Source: Streptomyces sp. NBC_01244 (lineage in GTDB: Bacteria > Actinomycetota > Actinomycetes > Streptomycetales > Streptomycetaceae). Taken from it: a stretch of DNA of 64,000 nucleotides. A model generated the notes under the pieces. The model was not told the origin of the DNA. It was given only the letters and a program-made list of their open reading frames with translations, and searched no databases. The stretch is taken from contig NZ_CP108488.1 in assembly GCF_035987325.1 (NCBI RefSeq), positions 1,426,001-1,490,000 on the forward strand. Reading direction: 5' to 3'. Below, piece after piece: positions 8,753 to 16,897 of this stretch (within the stretch, counting starts at the first letter, position 1; every line of letters starts with the position of its first letter). Made by a program: the position numbers and the translations under genes.

Positions 8753-9661
8753 CTACGCCCTCCCCGGCCGGTCCAGTATGGCCGCTGATGTACGCAGTGT
8801 GTACGGCGCGGGGCGGCTCCCGGGGCCCATGCGGCGCATCGCTTTCAAGATGTGACCTGGAGGCAGCTGCCAGCGCAGACCTGCGGGAATGCTGCGCAGC
8901 AGGCTACCGGTGAGACGCAGGCGGCGCGTGACGCTGCGCGGGGCCGGTGCGGGGCGGCCGTACAGCTGGTGCGCCCAGCCGGGGAGGGATCCGTAGGCGA
9001 GGGCCGCGAGTGGGCGCCACACCAGGTTTCGGCCAGGGACGAGGAGAGGGTGGATGGGCGGGGCGCACAGGAAGGCGTCGACGGCGCGGGCGTCGGGTCC
9101 GGCGGTGAGCTCGGGGCGGATCCGCTCGAAGTAGGCGGACAGGGCAGCGGTGTCCCCCGGTACCCCGGACGGGTCGAGGCCGACAAGACGGGCGTTGACG
9201 CGGTTCTCGGCCACGTAACGGTCCGCCTGCGCGGGGGTGAGCGGGACCCCGGAGCGGCGCAGGACGTGCAGGAAACTGTCGATCTGGGCGCAGTGGATCC
9301 AGAGCAGCAGCTCGGGCTCGTCCACGCGGAACCGTGCGCCGGTGGCCGGATCCGTGGCCGACAGCATGGTGTGGATCTTGCGGACGCGGGCGCCGGCCCG
9401 CTCCGCGGCGTCGGTGGTGCCGTAGGTGACGGTGCCGACGAAGTCGGCGGTGCGCAGCAGGCGTCCCCAGGCGTCGCCCCCGCCGTGCTCCCCGCTGAAG
9501 GCCGAGCTGTTCTCCATGACCCCGCGGACCGCGCGCGGGTGCAGGGCCTGGAGGTAGAGCGCGCGGACCCCGGCGATCCACATGACCGGGTCGCCGTGGC
9601 ACTGCCAGGTCACGGAGCCGGGGCCGTAGAGCCCCGGATCGGGGCCCGCGTTCTCGTCCAT
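8753..9661 (-). CDS. DUF2236 / MpaB-type oxygenase family protein
   Basis: A 302-residue protein matching the oxygenase MpaB/DUF2236 family (the fold also found in rubber oxygenase Lcp): it has the early GDPVMWIAG-x-RALYLQALHPRAVRGV segment, the TVTYGT stretch, and LLWIHCAQIDSFL in the middle. Members are thought to be heme-binding and some oxidatively cleave C=C bonds. I chose the ATG at 9661 because GGGGGAGGAG lies just upstream; the frame stays open further upstream without support. It sits 34 bp upstream of the kinase gene on the same strand and may be cotranscribed with it. Confidence 0.85.
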   Translation of the reverse strand: MDENAGPDPGLYGPGSVTWQCHGDPVMWIAGVRALYLQALHPRAVRGVMENSSAFSGEHGGGDAWGRLLRTADFVGTVTYGTTDAAERAGARVRKIHTMLSATDPATGARFRVDEPELLLWIHCAQIDSFLHVLRRSGVPLTPAQADRYVAENRVNARLVGLDPSGVPGDTAALSAYFERIRPELTAGPDARAVDAFLCAPPIHPLLVPGRNLVWRPLAALAYGSLPGWAHQLYGRPAPAPRSVTRRLRLTGSLLRSIPAGLRWQLPPGHILKAMRRMGPGSRPAPYTLRTSAAILDRPGRA

Positions 9662-9816
9662 GCCCCGCTCCTCCCCCGTCGCCCGCCCCGGTACACCGTG
9701 CGGGGCGCGCGGGTCCGGCATTCCACCGAACTACCGCGCGCACGCCCGCGCGCGCCACTAGGATTTCCCGCCGGCGGACCGCACCCGCCTCCCCCTCGGG
9801 ACGCGGAGGCACGGTC

Positions 9817-10638
9817 ATGCGGACGGGACGCACAGGACGTACGCGAAGCACAGGACGTCCGGGATCTACGGGATGTACGAGATGCACGGGATGCACGGGA
9901 TGCACGGGACGGCTTGAAGGACAGACCGCCGTCGTCACGGGCGGCTCGTCCGGCATCGGTCTGGCGACGGCCCGGCGCTTCGTGGAGGAGGGCGCCCGGG
10001 TCTTCGTCACCGGGCGGCGGCCGGAGGAACTCGCCGCGGCGGTCCGTGACCTGGGCCCGGCCGCGGTGGCCGTCCGTGGTGACGCGTCCCGCGTCGCGGA
10101 CCTGGACCGGCTCTACGCGGCGGTCGCGGCCGCGGGCTGCGAGGCGATCGACGTGCTGGTCGTGAACGCGGGCGGCGGGCCGGCCGGCGGATTCGCCGAG
10201 TTCACCGAGGAGCAGTTCGACGCCACCTCGGACCTCAACTTCCGGGGCGCCTTCTTCACCGTCCAACGAGCCCTGCCGCTGCTGCGCGACGGCGCCTCGG
10301 TCATCCTGCTGGGCTCGGCCGCCGGCTCCTCCGCGTCCACGCGGTACGGGGTGTACGCCGCCACGAAGGCGGCCGTACGGTCCCTCGCGCGCACCCTGGC
10401 ACTGGAACTCGCGGGGCGCTCCATCCGGGTCAACACCCTCAGCCCGGGCCCGATCGACACCCCGGCCCTGGCCGGCGCCCCGGCGCACGTGCGCGAGCGG
10501 GCGACCGCCGGGGTCCCGCTCGGCCGGGCCGGGCACCCCGAGGAGGTGGCCGCGGCGGCCCTGTTCCTGGCCTCGGGGGAGAGCAGCTTCATCACCGGGA
10601 TCGAACTCTTCGTGGACGGCGGAGCCGGCCAGGTCTGA
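9817..10638 (+). CDS. SDR oxidoreductase with minisatellite-encoded N-terminus
   Basis: From about residue 32 this 273-residue protein is a classical short-chain dehydrogenase: TGGSSGIG (nucleotide-binding), NAG, catalytic Ser in LGSAAGS, YGVYAATKAA carrying the Tyr-x-x-x-Lys pair, and SPGPIDT. The cofactor is probably NADPH, judging by TGRRPEE after the second strand. Residues 4-30 are instead a low-complexity run of nine Gly-(Arg/Cys)-Thr-like triplets encoded by a 9-bp tandem repeat (9826-9906). GGAGG at 9805-9809 sits seven bases before the ATG at 9817 and no later in-frame ATG or GTG precedes the SDR fold, so the repeat really seems to be translated. Confidence 0.88.
   Translation: MRTGRTGRTRSTGRPGSTGCTRCTGCTGCTGRLEGQTAVVTGGSSGIGLATARRFVEEGARVFVTGRRPEELAAAVRDLGPAAVAVRGDASRVADLDRLYAAVAAAGCEAIDVLVVNAGGGPAGGFAEFTEEQFDATSDLNFRGAFFTVQRALPLLRDGASVILLGSAAGSSASTRYGVYAATKAAVRSLARTLALELAGRSIRVNTLSPGPIDTPALAGAPAHVRERATAGVPLGRAGHPEEVAAAALFLASGESSFITGIELFVDGGAGQV
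9826..9906. repeat. 9-bp coding minisatellite, nine units
   Basis: Nine consecutive units of the consensus GGATGCACG (5' units nearer GGACGYACG) at the start of the SDR gene, preceded by a partial unit. The last two units are identical and the 5' units are more diverged, suggesting recent expansion at the 3' side. Being a multiple of three, gain or loss of units keeps the SDR frame. Confidence 0.9.
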
Positions 10639-10699
10639 CCCTTGACCAGCGGGTTCGTGTGGCTGAAAGTGACCGTACTGATCGACTGGGACGGGAAAC

Positions 10700-11065
10700 A
10701 TGACACCCGACGACCACGCCGTACGCTGCGAGGAACTCTTCGCGGTGGGTGGCTTCGCCAAGGTCCGGAGCGTGGCCGAATCCGGCCTGTCCGAGCTGGG
10801 ATCCGACCCGGCGCTCTACCGGTGGCTCGGACTCGCGCACGCCGCGGAGGACGAGGACGACCACGACGCGGAGGCGGAGGCCGCCTACACGGCGGGGCTC
10901 GCGCGGTGGCCCGACGACCTCGGACTGCTCGTCTCGTACCTGGAGCTCTGCCTGCGGGCCGACAACTGGACGCATCCGCGCCGTGGCGGCAAGGCGGGTC
11001 CGCTCAGGGAGCGGATCGCCGAGCCGGCGCCGCCCGGGTCGCCCGAGGCAAGGCACTGGTACTGA
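10700..11065 (+). CDS. Small TPR-like protein, possibly frameshifted
   Basis: A 121-residue acidic protein with two helical hairpins of TPR type (YRWLGLAHAAEDEDDHDAEAEAAYTAGL and the following RWPDDLGLLVSYLELCLRA). The stop at 11063-11065 comes soon after SPEARHWY. Immediately downstream frame 1 stays open to 11226 and encodes a hydrophobic stretch (VWGWLWYVPLLLADAKL) then a basic tail, which looks like the continuation of the same protein after a one-base shift near 11050. Whether the intact form is 121 residues or about 175 cannot be decided here. Function is unknown; TPRs mediate protein contacts. Confidence 0.6.
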   Translation: MTPDDHAVRCEELFAVGGFAKVRSVAESGLSELGSDPALYRWLGLAHAAEDEDDHDAEAEAAYTAGLARWPDDLGLLVSYLELCLRADNWTHPRRGGKAGPLRERIAEPAPPGSPEARHWY

Positions 11066-11251
11066 GCGGGGCGTTGTCCTACAGCGTGTGGGGCTGGCTC
11101 TGGTACGTCCCCCTCCTCCTGGCCGACGCGAAGCTCAGGCAGGCCCGGCGGCCGGCCCGGCAGCGCGTGATCGCCGCGATGGAAGCACGACACGCCGAGA
11201 CCAGCACCTCTTCCGCCACGGCCTAGCGCTCTGACCTCGCGGCCGGAAGGG

Positions 11252-11587
11252 TCAGCCGGAGACGCAGAACTCGTTGCCCGCGGGGTCCTGCAGCGTGGTC
11301 CACGCAAGGCCCGGCGCGGTGTGCTCGCCGACGACCCTCGCCCCCAGCTTCACCAGCCGGTCCACATCGGCCTCGCGGTCCGGAGAGGAGAAGTCGACAT
11401 GGACACGGTTCTTGCCCGGCTTCTCCTCGGGCACACGCTGGAACCCCAGGACGAGAGGACGGGCCGCGAGGATGACGAACTCACCGAAGTCCTGGGCAAC
11501 TTCCGCTCCCAGAACCACCGCCCACCAGTCGGCGAGCTCCCGGGGTTCCGCACAGTCAATCGTGATCATCTTCGCCGTCAGCTCCAT
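11252..11587 (-). CDS. VOC superfamily (glyoxalase-like) protein
   Basis: A 111-residue single-copy VOC fold: the start MELTAKMITIDCAEPRELADWW, the VHVDFSS strand and the end WTTLQDPAGNEFCVSG are typical of actinobacterial glyoxalase/bleomycin-resistance-like proteins. The likely metal ligands are the His in the VHVDF strand and the Glu in GNEFCV. The ATG at 11587 fits the family start; a TACGGT hexamer seven bases upstream suggests a leaderless transcript. The function cannot be told from the sequence. Confidence 0.8.
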   Translation of the reverse strand: MELTAKMITIDCAEPRELADWWAVVLGAEVAQDFGEFVILAARPLVLGFQRVPEEKPGKNRVHVDFSSPDREADVDRLVKLGARVVGEHTAPGLAWTTLQDPAGNEFCVSG

Positions 11588-11668
11588 GGACTTCACCGTA
11601 GAGCAGCAAGGATGACCGGCGCCTTCATCCACTGCCCGGCAACCCGGTGAACCTGCGCGGTCAGAGCA

Positions 11669-14116
11669 CTAGACCGCCCTGAGGGTCAGCGCCCCTTCCC
11701 ACGCCAGGTCGCCGGCCGAGCGGCCCACCATGATCTGGTACGTCCCGGGCTCCGTGCGCCAGGCCTTCTCGGTATCGGACCAGTGCCGCAGCGCGTGCGC
11801 CGGAACCCGCACTGCGGCGATCACCGAGGCGCCCGGTTCCGCGTGGACCGCGGCGTAGCCGGCGAACCAGCGGGCGGGCCGCTCGACGGTGGATTGCGGG
11901 CGGGCGAGGTATACCTGCACGACCTCACGGCCGGGCCGGCTGCCCGTGTTGCGTACCTGTACCCGGACCGTGAACGGGGAGCCCGCCACCGCTTCGTCCG
12001 GGGCGTGAATCGCCTCGTACTCCCAGCCGGTGTAGCCGAGGCCGTGGCCGAACCAGTAGGCGGGCTCCTTTCCGGTGCGGAGCCAGGCCCGGTGTCCGAT
12101 GTGGATGCCGTCGTCGTAGGCGAGCCGGCCGTCGACGGGTCGGGCGTGGGTGACGGGTGCGTCGGCCAAGGAGGCCGCCCAGGTGGTGGGGAGGCGGCCG
12201 CCGGGCTCGGCGTCCCCGAACAGGACGTCGGCGAGCCCGGATCCCGCCTCTTGTCCGGGGAACCAGGTGAGCAGGACCGCACCCACCTCGTCGCGCCAGG
12301 GCAGTTCTACCGGGCCGCCGCTGTTGACCACCGCGATCGTGCGCGGGTTGACGGCTGCCACGGCGCGGACCAGCGCGTCCTGGTGGCCGCCCAGGCAGAG
12401 GTCGCCGCGATCGTGGCCCTCGGTCTCGGTGTGCTCGGTGGTGCCGACGACCACGATCACGGCGTCCGCGTCGCGGGCCGCCCGGACCGCTTCCGCGAGC
12501 GCGGCCGCCGCGTCGGGCTCCGGGGGCGCCGCCGCGACGATCGTGGCGCGCCCGGCTCCGGGGACCAGTTCGCGCCGGGCCGTCAGAAGAACGGGTTCCG
12601 TCGAGTCCACGGTCGCCCGCACCGCGTGGCGCGGCGGGTTCACGTGGACGATGGCCGGGTCGTCGGTGGTGCACGGGAACTCCCCGTCCAGCACGGTCCG
12701 GCCGCCGAGGGCGAGGCTCATGCGGCCGAAGCCCGCGACGGCGAAGGTCCATTCCCCCGTCGCCGGCGGCCTCAGGAGCGCGCTGATCTCCACCGTCCGC
12801 GCGGCGGGAACCACGGGCGGCTCCAACTGCGTTCCGGACAACCGGTGTTCCGCGTGGAGCTCGCGTCCCGCCTCGTCCAGGAGGCGGACCAGTACACCGG
12901 GCTTCCCCGATCGCGGGTCGCTGCACCAGCCGGTACCGAGGGGCGCGGGGGGAACGCCCAGCCCCGGACCGGGCACGTGCACGACCTGGGCCAGACCGTC
13001 CAGCCGGGCGCGAATCCCGTCGAGGGGAGTGACCACCCGCGCGGGGAAGACTCCCGCGCTGCCTCCGCCCTGCACCCGCGGGGAGCCGGCGTGCACGCCG
13101 ATGACGGCGACCTTCCGCACGGAGGCCGGGGCGAGCGGAAGCACCCCGCGATTGGTCAACAGCACGGATCCCGCGGCCACGGTTCGGCGCAGCAGTGTCC
13201 GGGTCTCATCCGACCCGAACGCGGGGGCACTCGGGCGCCGGTTCGATTCCAGGGCCCCCACCCGCAGGGCCAGCCTCAGCAGGCGCCGCACCTTCTCGTC
13301 GACGGCCGCCTCGGGGACGTGGCCGTCCTCCACGGCCTGGACGAGCAGCACCTCCCACGGGCCCTGTGGTCCCGGCATGGCCAGGTCCAGTGCGGCGAGC
13401 GCCGGTTCCCTGGTCGAACGCAGGGCGCCCCAGTCGGAAACCACCACCCCGTCGAAGCCCCAGTCGCCCTTCAGCGGTTCGGCGAGCAGCGGATTGGCCG
13501 TCATGGTCGCGCCGTTCACGCCGTTGTACCCGGCCATCACCAGCCACACGCCCGCCTCGACAGCTGCCTCGAACGGCGCCAGATACACCTCGCGCAGCAC
13601 CCGCTCGGAAGCCCGCACGTCCACGTGCATCCGCCCCGTCTCCGAGTCGTTGGCCACGTAGTGCTTGGCCGTGGCCGCCACCCCGGCCGCCTGGATGCCC
13701 CGGATCAGCGCCGCGCCCGTGCGGCCCGTCAGTACGGGATCCTCCGAGAAGCACTCGAAGTGCCGGCCTCCCAGCGGAGTGCGGTGCAGATTGAGCGTCG
13801 GCGCGAGGACGACGTCGACCCCTTTGCGGACCGCTTCGGAGGCGAGCAGACCCCCCAGTTCCTCGGTCAGGCCCTCGTCCCACAGTGCGCCGATCGCGGA
13901 CGCCGAGGGCAGCAGGGCAGAGGTGAGCCGCTCGTCCCAGGCTTCGCCCCGCACCCCGGCGGGGCCGTCGGAGGTCACCATCTCGCGCAAGCCGATGGCC
14001 GGCTCGCCGGCCGTCCGCCATGTCGTGGCCCCGGACAGCAGCCGCACCTTCTGCACGAGGTCGAGCTTCTCCACCAGTCGATCGAGCATGTCCTCGCTCA
14101 TCCCCACCCCATTCAC
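11669..14116 (-). CDS. GH3 beta-glucosidase with PA14 insert
   Basis: An 815-residue glycoside hydrolase family 3 enzyme. The N-terminal TIM-barrel-like domain has KHYVANDSE and the nucleophile Asp228 in VVVSDWGAL; the alpha/beta sandwich begins near residue 300; a PA14-like insert lies around residues 400-520; and a fibronectin III-like domain ends the protein. No signal peptide is visible, so it probably works inside the cell on imported oligosaccharides. The start is GTG at 14116, eight bases after GAGGAG. A LacI-type palindrome at 14138-14151 overlies its promoter (-35 TTGACG, -10 CAGGCT). In this beta-glucan region it would release glucose from gluco-oligosaccharides. Confidence 0.92.
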   Translation of the reverse strand: MNGVGMSEDMLDRLVEKLDLVQKVRLLSGATTWRTAGEPAIGLREMVTSDGPAGVRGEAWDERLTSALLPSASAIGALWDEGLTEELGGLLASEAVRKGVDVVLAPTLNLHRTPLGGRHFECFSEDPVLTGRTGAALIRGIQAAGVAATAKHYVANDSETGRMHVDVRASERVLREVYLAPFEAAVEAGVWLVMAGYNGVNGATMTANPLLAEPLKGDWGFDGVVVSDWGALRSTREPALAALDLAMPGPQGPWEVLLVQAVEDGHVPEAAVDEKVRRLLRLALRVGALESNRRPSAPAFGSDETRTLLRRTVAAGSVLLTNRGVLPLAPASVRKVAVIGVHAGSPRVQGGGSAGVFPARVVTPLDGIRARLDGLAQVVHVPGPGLGVPPAPLGTGWCSDPRSGKPGVLVRLLDEAGRELHAEHRLSGTQLEPPVVPAARTVEISALLRPPATGEWTFAVAGFGRMSLALGGRTVLDGEFPCTTDDPAIVHVNPPRHAVRATVDSTEPVLLTARRELVPGAGRATIVAAAPPEPDAAAALAEAVRAARDADAVIVVVGTTEHTETEGHDRGDLCLGGHQDALVRAVAAVNPRTIAVVNSGGPVELPWRDEVGAVLLTWFPGQEAGSGLADVLFGDAEPGGRLPTTWAASLADAPVTHARPVDGRLAYDDGIHIGHRAWLRTGKEPAYWFGHGLGYTGWEYEAIHAPDEAVAGSPFTVRVQVRNTGSRPGREVVQVYLARPQSTVERPARWFAGYAAVHAEPGASVIAAVRVPAHALRHWSDTEKAWRTEPGTYQIMVGRSAGDLAWEGALTLRAV

Positions 14117-14137
14117 GTGATCCGCTCCTCACCTATG

Positions 14138-14151
14138 GGAGAGCGCTCTCC
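14138..14151. promoter_or_regulatory. LacI-type operator of the GH3 gene
   Basis: Perfect 14-bp palindrome GGAGAGCGCTCTCC, with the central CG step typical of LacI-family operators. It starts one base after the -10 element of the GH3 promoter and covers the expected transcription start. The identical 14 bp occur at 19133-19146 and 27963-27976. Confidence 0.85.
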
Positions 14152-14152
14152 A

Positions 14153-14182
14153 AGCCTGTGTGTGTCCCGCACGCACCGTCAA
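14153..14182 (-). promoter_or_regulatory. Promoter of the GH3 gene
   Basis: On the minus strand, TTGACG (14182-14177), an 18-bp spacer and CAGGCT (14158-14153) form a housekeeping-type promoter immediately upstream of the operator at 14138-14151. The same layout precedes the GH55-like gene. Confidence 0.65.
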
Positions 14183-14219
14183 GTCCCCTTTGAGTCCACA
14201 CTTTTGACATGACGGAAGA

Positions 14220-14256
14220 CCCGGCTCGCCCCGTCGTGAAGACGGGGCGAGCCGGG
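14220..14256 (-). terminator. Rho-independent-like terminator after the discoidin/GH gene
   Basis: Perfect 16-bp inverted repeat (14220-14235 and 14241-14256) with a 5-base loop GTGAA, about 120 bp downstream of the stop of the discoidin/GH-A gene and upstream of the GH3 promoter. There is no U-tract, which is common for Streptomyces hairpin terminators. Confidence 0.8.
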
Positions 14257-14377
14257 CCCGTACGGAGGGCCGGCCGGGTCAGGGCAGCCGGTACTCCGCG
14301 TTCAGTACCGCGCCGCGGCCCGCGTGGTTCCGGTCAGGAGCAGCGCGGAGATCCGTAGGGGACGCACCGTCACCGGG

Positions 14378-16555
14378 TCAGCTGTAGACGCCGAACTCGT
14401 GGAGGGAGTAGCCCCAGCCGGTGCCGCGTGCGGTCAGGTTCAGCCGCACGAGGCGGGCGTTCGCCGACACGCTGATCGTGTCGATGTCGCCGTTGCCGGT
14501 CGTGGTGGTGTGGACGGTGCGCCAGTTGGCGCCGTCGTCGGAGACGTGCACCTCGTAGGACTTGGCGTACGCCGGGTCCCAGACCAGCTGCAGGGTGCGG
14601 ATCGCGGTGGAGGCTCCGAGGTCCACCCGGATCCACTGCGGGTCGCTCCAGTCGCTGGCCCAGCGGGTGCCGGCCTTGCCGTCCGTCGCGTTGGCCGGCG
14701 CGCAGGGGCAGTCCCCGTACTGGGCCTGGAAGGAGGAGGCGGTGGTCGGCTTGTTCAGCGCCACGTTGGTGCCGCTCACCGGCGGGGCGACGACCTTCAC
14801 CGACTTGGTCTCGATGCCCGCGTTGCCGCGGCCGTCCTCGGCCTGGATGTAGACCTTCCAGACACCGAGCTTCTCGGGAGCGGTGACCGCGAAGGTCCCG
14901 TTGCCCGTCGCGCGCCACTGCGCCTCGACCAAGCGCTTGTCGCCGTTCGCGTAGTTGCCGCTGAGGAAGATCTTGTACGTCAGGGGGTCGTTCTGCGCGT
15001 CACTGACGTTGGCTCGGACGGTGAACTCCCCGCCGGCCGGCGCCTGCGCGGCCTGGTCGACGACCATGTTGCTGATGACCGGCGGCGTGTTGTCACCCGC
15101 GGTCGACCCGGTGTAGGCCTTCTTCACCGCGTAGTACGACAGCCGCTTGAGCCCGTCGGGCAGCAGGTTGAACCAGATGCCCCCGAAGTCGTGCTCGATG
15201 CCGTAGTGGAACATCGTGGCGCCCAGGGCCACGCCCTGGTGACCGGTGATGCAGTTCCAGGCGGTGGTGTAGCCCTCGGCGGTCTGGACGTCGGTCTTCT
15301 GATCGGGGATGCCGTTCGCGTCGTTCGGCACCTCCCACTCGCCGGCCGGGCCCGTCTCGGTGATGATGTAGGGCTTGTTGTAGCCGCCGTCCACCCAGTC
15401 CTGCCTGACCCCGCAGATGTCGCCGTAGGAGTTCATCGAGTACAGGTCGAGGTCCGGGGCGTTGCGCTTGTAGTACGGCCACGCGCCCGTCCAGGCGTCG
15501 GTCGAGGTGACCGGGTGGTCCGGGTCGATGGTGTGGATCTTCTTGGCCACGTCGTTGACGAACGTGGTGTAGGCGTTGCGCTGCGCCTCCAGCTCGGTGC
15601 CGCTGTAGCAGTTCTGCAGGCCGAGCACGGATTCGTTGCCGACGTTCCACATGAGCGTGGCCGGGTGCGACTTGTAGGTGTCCACCCACTTCGCGAACTC
15701 GGTCAGCATGTTGCTCTTGTACGCCGCGTCGGTCACGTAGTTGACGCAGCCGCCCGAGCCGGGACCGCCGCCGGGCTGCAGCCAGAACCCGTTGATGACG
15801 CGGACGCCGTTCGCCGCGGCCGTGTCGAGCAGGGGCTTGCTCGACGCGTCGGTGCCCCAGGTGCGGATGGTGTTGACGCCCATCGACTTCACGTCGGGCA
15901 TGTACTTCGGGGCGTCGGCGAAGGACGGGCCCCAGGTGAGGCCCTTGACGGTGTACGGCTGCCCTCCGACGGTCAGTTGCCAGTTGCCCTGGGAGCCGGC
16001 CACGCGCACCGCGCCCTGGGCCGGGGGTTCCGCCGAGGTGGTGCCGTAGACCTGGAACTCCCAGAGGGAGTAGCCGTAGCCGCCGGAGCGGACCAGGCCG
16101 TTCATCCGTACGTAGCGGCCGCTGCCGGAGACGGCGATCTCGTCGGTGCCGCCGTCACTGCCGGTGACGGATTTGGCGGTGCGCCAGTTCGTTCCGTCGT
16201 CCGAGACCTGGATGTCGTAGTTCTTGCCGAAGGCGCCCTCCCAGGTGAGGACGACACGGCTGAGGCTGCGGCCGGCGCCGAGGTCGACCTGGATCCATTC
16301 GGCGTCGCGCCAATGGCTGGCCCAGCGGGTGCCGGTGAGGTTCCCGTCGAAGGCGGCGGCCGCGGAGTAGCCCTCGCCCTCCTGGGAGGAGGCGGTGGCC
16401 GGCTTGCCCTGGGAGAGCAGGGTTTCCGCGGCGCCCGCGGTGGGGGCGGAGACCAGCGTGAGGGAAGAGGCGAACAGGGCTCCGAGTGCGACGAGGGCGG
16501 ACGCGGCGCGCGTGCGGCGGGGTGGGGTGCCTGTGGAGGGGGGACGGGTCGACAT
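14378..16555 (-). CDS. Secreted clan GH-A glycoside hydrolase flanked by discoidin domains
   Basis: A 725-residue exported protein. Residues 1-43 are a signal peptide (RR near 13, hydrophobic core, AGAA cleavage region). Discoidin (F5/8 type C) domains occupy about 45-170 and 610-725 and probably bind glycan. The middle (about 185-495) is a TIM-barrel hydrolase of clan GH-A: acid/base Glu308 in MWNVGNE and nucleophile Glu400 in IITETG, resembling GH2/GH5-like or GH72-like barrels. An Ig-like domain (about 505-600) links barrel and C-terminal discoidin. GGAG precedes the ATG at 16555. Position between GH3 and GH55-like genes suggests beta-glucan as substrate; the exact GH family is uncertain. 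Confidence 0.85.
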   Translation of the reverse strand: MSTRPPSTGTPPRRTRAASALVALGALFASSLTLVSAPTAGAAETLLSQGKPATASSQEGEGYSAAAAFDGNLTGTRWASHWRDAEWIQVDLGAGRSLSRVVLTWEGAFGKNYDIQVSDDGTNWRTAKSVTGSDGGTDEIAVSGSGRYVRMNGLVRSGGYGYSLWEFQVYGTTSAEPPAQGAVRVAGSQGNWQLTVGGQPYTVKGLTWGPSFADAPKYMPDVKSMGVNTIRTWGTDASSKPLLDTAAANGVRVINGFWLQPGGGPGSGGCVNYVTDAAYKSNMLTEFAKWVDTYKSHPATLMWNVGNESVLGLQNCYSGTELEAQRNAYTTFVNDVAKKIHTIDPDHPVTSTDAWTGAWPYYKRNAPDLDLYSMNSYGDICGVRQDWVDGGYNKPYIITETGPAGEWEVPNDANGIPDQKTDVQTAEGYTTAWNCITGHQGVALGATMFHYGIEHDFGGIWFNLLPDGLKRLSYYAVKKAYTGSTAGDNTPPVISNMVVDQAAQAPAGGEFTVRANVSDAQNDPLTYKIFLSGNYANGDKRLVEAQWRATGNGTFAVTAPEKLGVWKVYIQAEDGRGNAGIETKSVKVVAPPVSGTNVALNKPTTASSFQAQYGDCPCAPANATDGKAGTRWASDWSDPQWIRVDLGASTAIRTLQLVWDPAYAKSYEVHVSDDGANWRTVHTTTTGNGDIDTISVSANARLVRLNLTARGTGWGYSLHEFGVYS

Positions 16556-16622
16556 TGCGGCTCCTGGTGTCAATGGCGGTGGGAACTGACCAGCTCTCCC
16601 GTGGGGGGGCGCCTCGCCCGCG

Positions 16623-16636
16623 CGACAGCGCTCTCT
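16623..16636. promoter_or_regulatory. Degenerate LacI-type operator
   Basis: CGACAGCGCTCTCT matches 11 of 14 positions of the GGAGAGCGCTCTCC palindrome found at three other places in the region, and lies 67 bp upstream of the discoidin/GH start. No convincing -35 element was found beside it, so this is tentative. Confidence 0.4.
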
Positions 16637-16747
16637 GTGTCGACGGGCACGGCCCTGCCAGGTGCTCGGGCCTCGCTCCGGCCGGGAATGCCGGGCTGGT
16701 CGATGTGTGCTCAAGGGCCCCTGGGCCGGGGCGCGGAGGTCGGTTCA

Positions 16748-16880
16748 CCCGGCCCAGGGGAGTTGAGCCCGGCTCCGTGGGTCGGCGGAGCCGGTGGAGC
16801 GGTGGTGCCCCGGGCCGCGGCGGCAGGGCGGAAACCGGGCCCGGGGAGTTGGGGCCGGCTCCGTGGGTCGGCGCAACCGG
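16748..16880. repeat. Two imperfect direct repeats of about 46 bp
   Basis: Copies at 16748-16794 and 16835-16880 share GGGGAGTTG and a run GGCTCCGTGGGTCGGCG with a few substitutions, 87 bp apart. They lie just downstream of the stop of the GH55-like gene and contain GC-rich inverted segments that could fold as terminators. Confidence 0.65.
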
Positions 16881-16897
16881 CGGGGAGGGACGGCGGC

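Larger units (their letters stand above)
16556..16897. other. Intergenic region with direct repeats and weak operator
   Basis: No gene is supported in these 342 bp. They hold the ribosome site of the discoidin/GH gene, a degenerate copy of the LacI-type palindrome (16623-16636) and two imperfect 46-bp direct repeats (16748-16794, 16835-16880) that probably form part of the 3' region of the GH55-like gene. Confidence 0.7.

Noticed and set aside
9826..9906. CRISPR or direct-repeat attachment site
   Set aside because: Head-to-tail 9-bp units without spacers; best read as a coding minisatellite.
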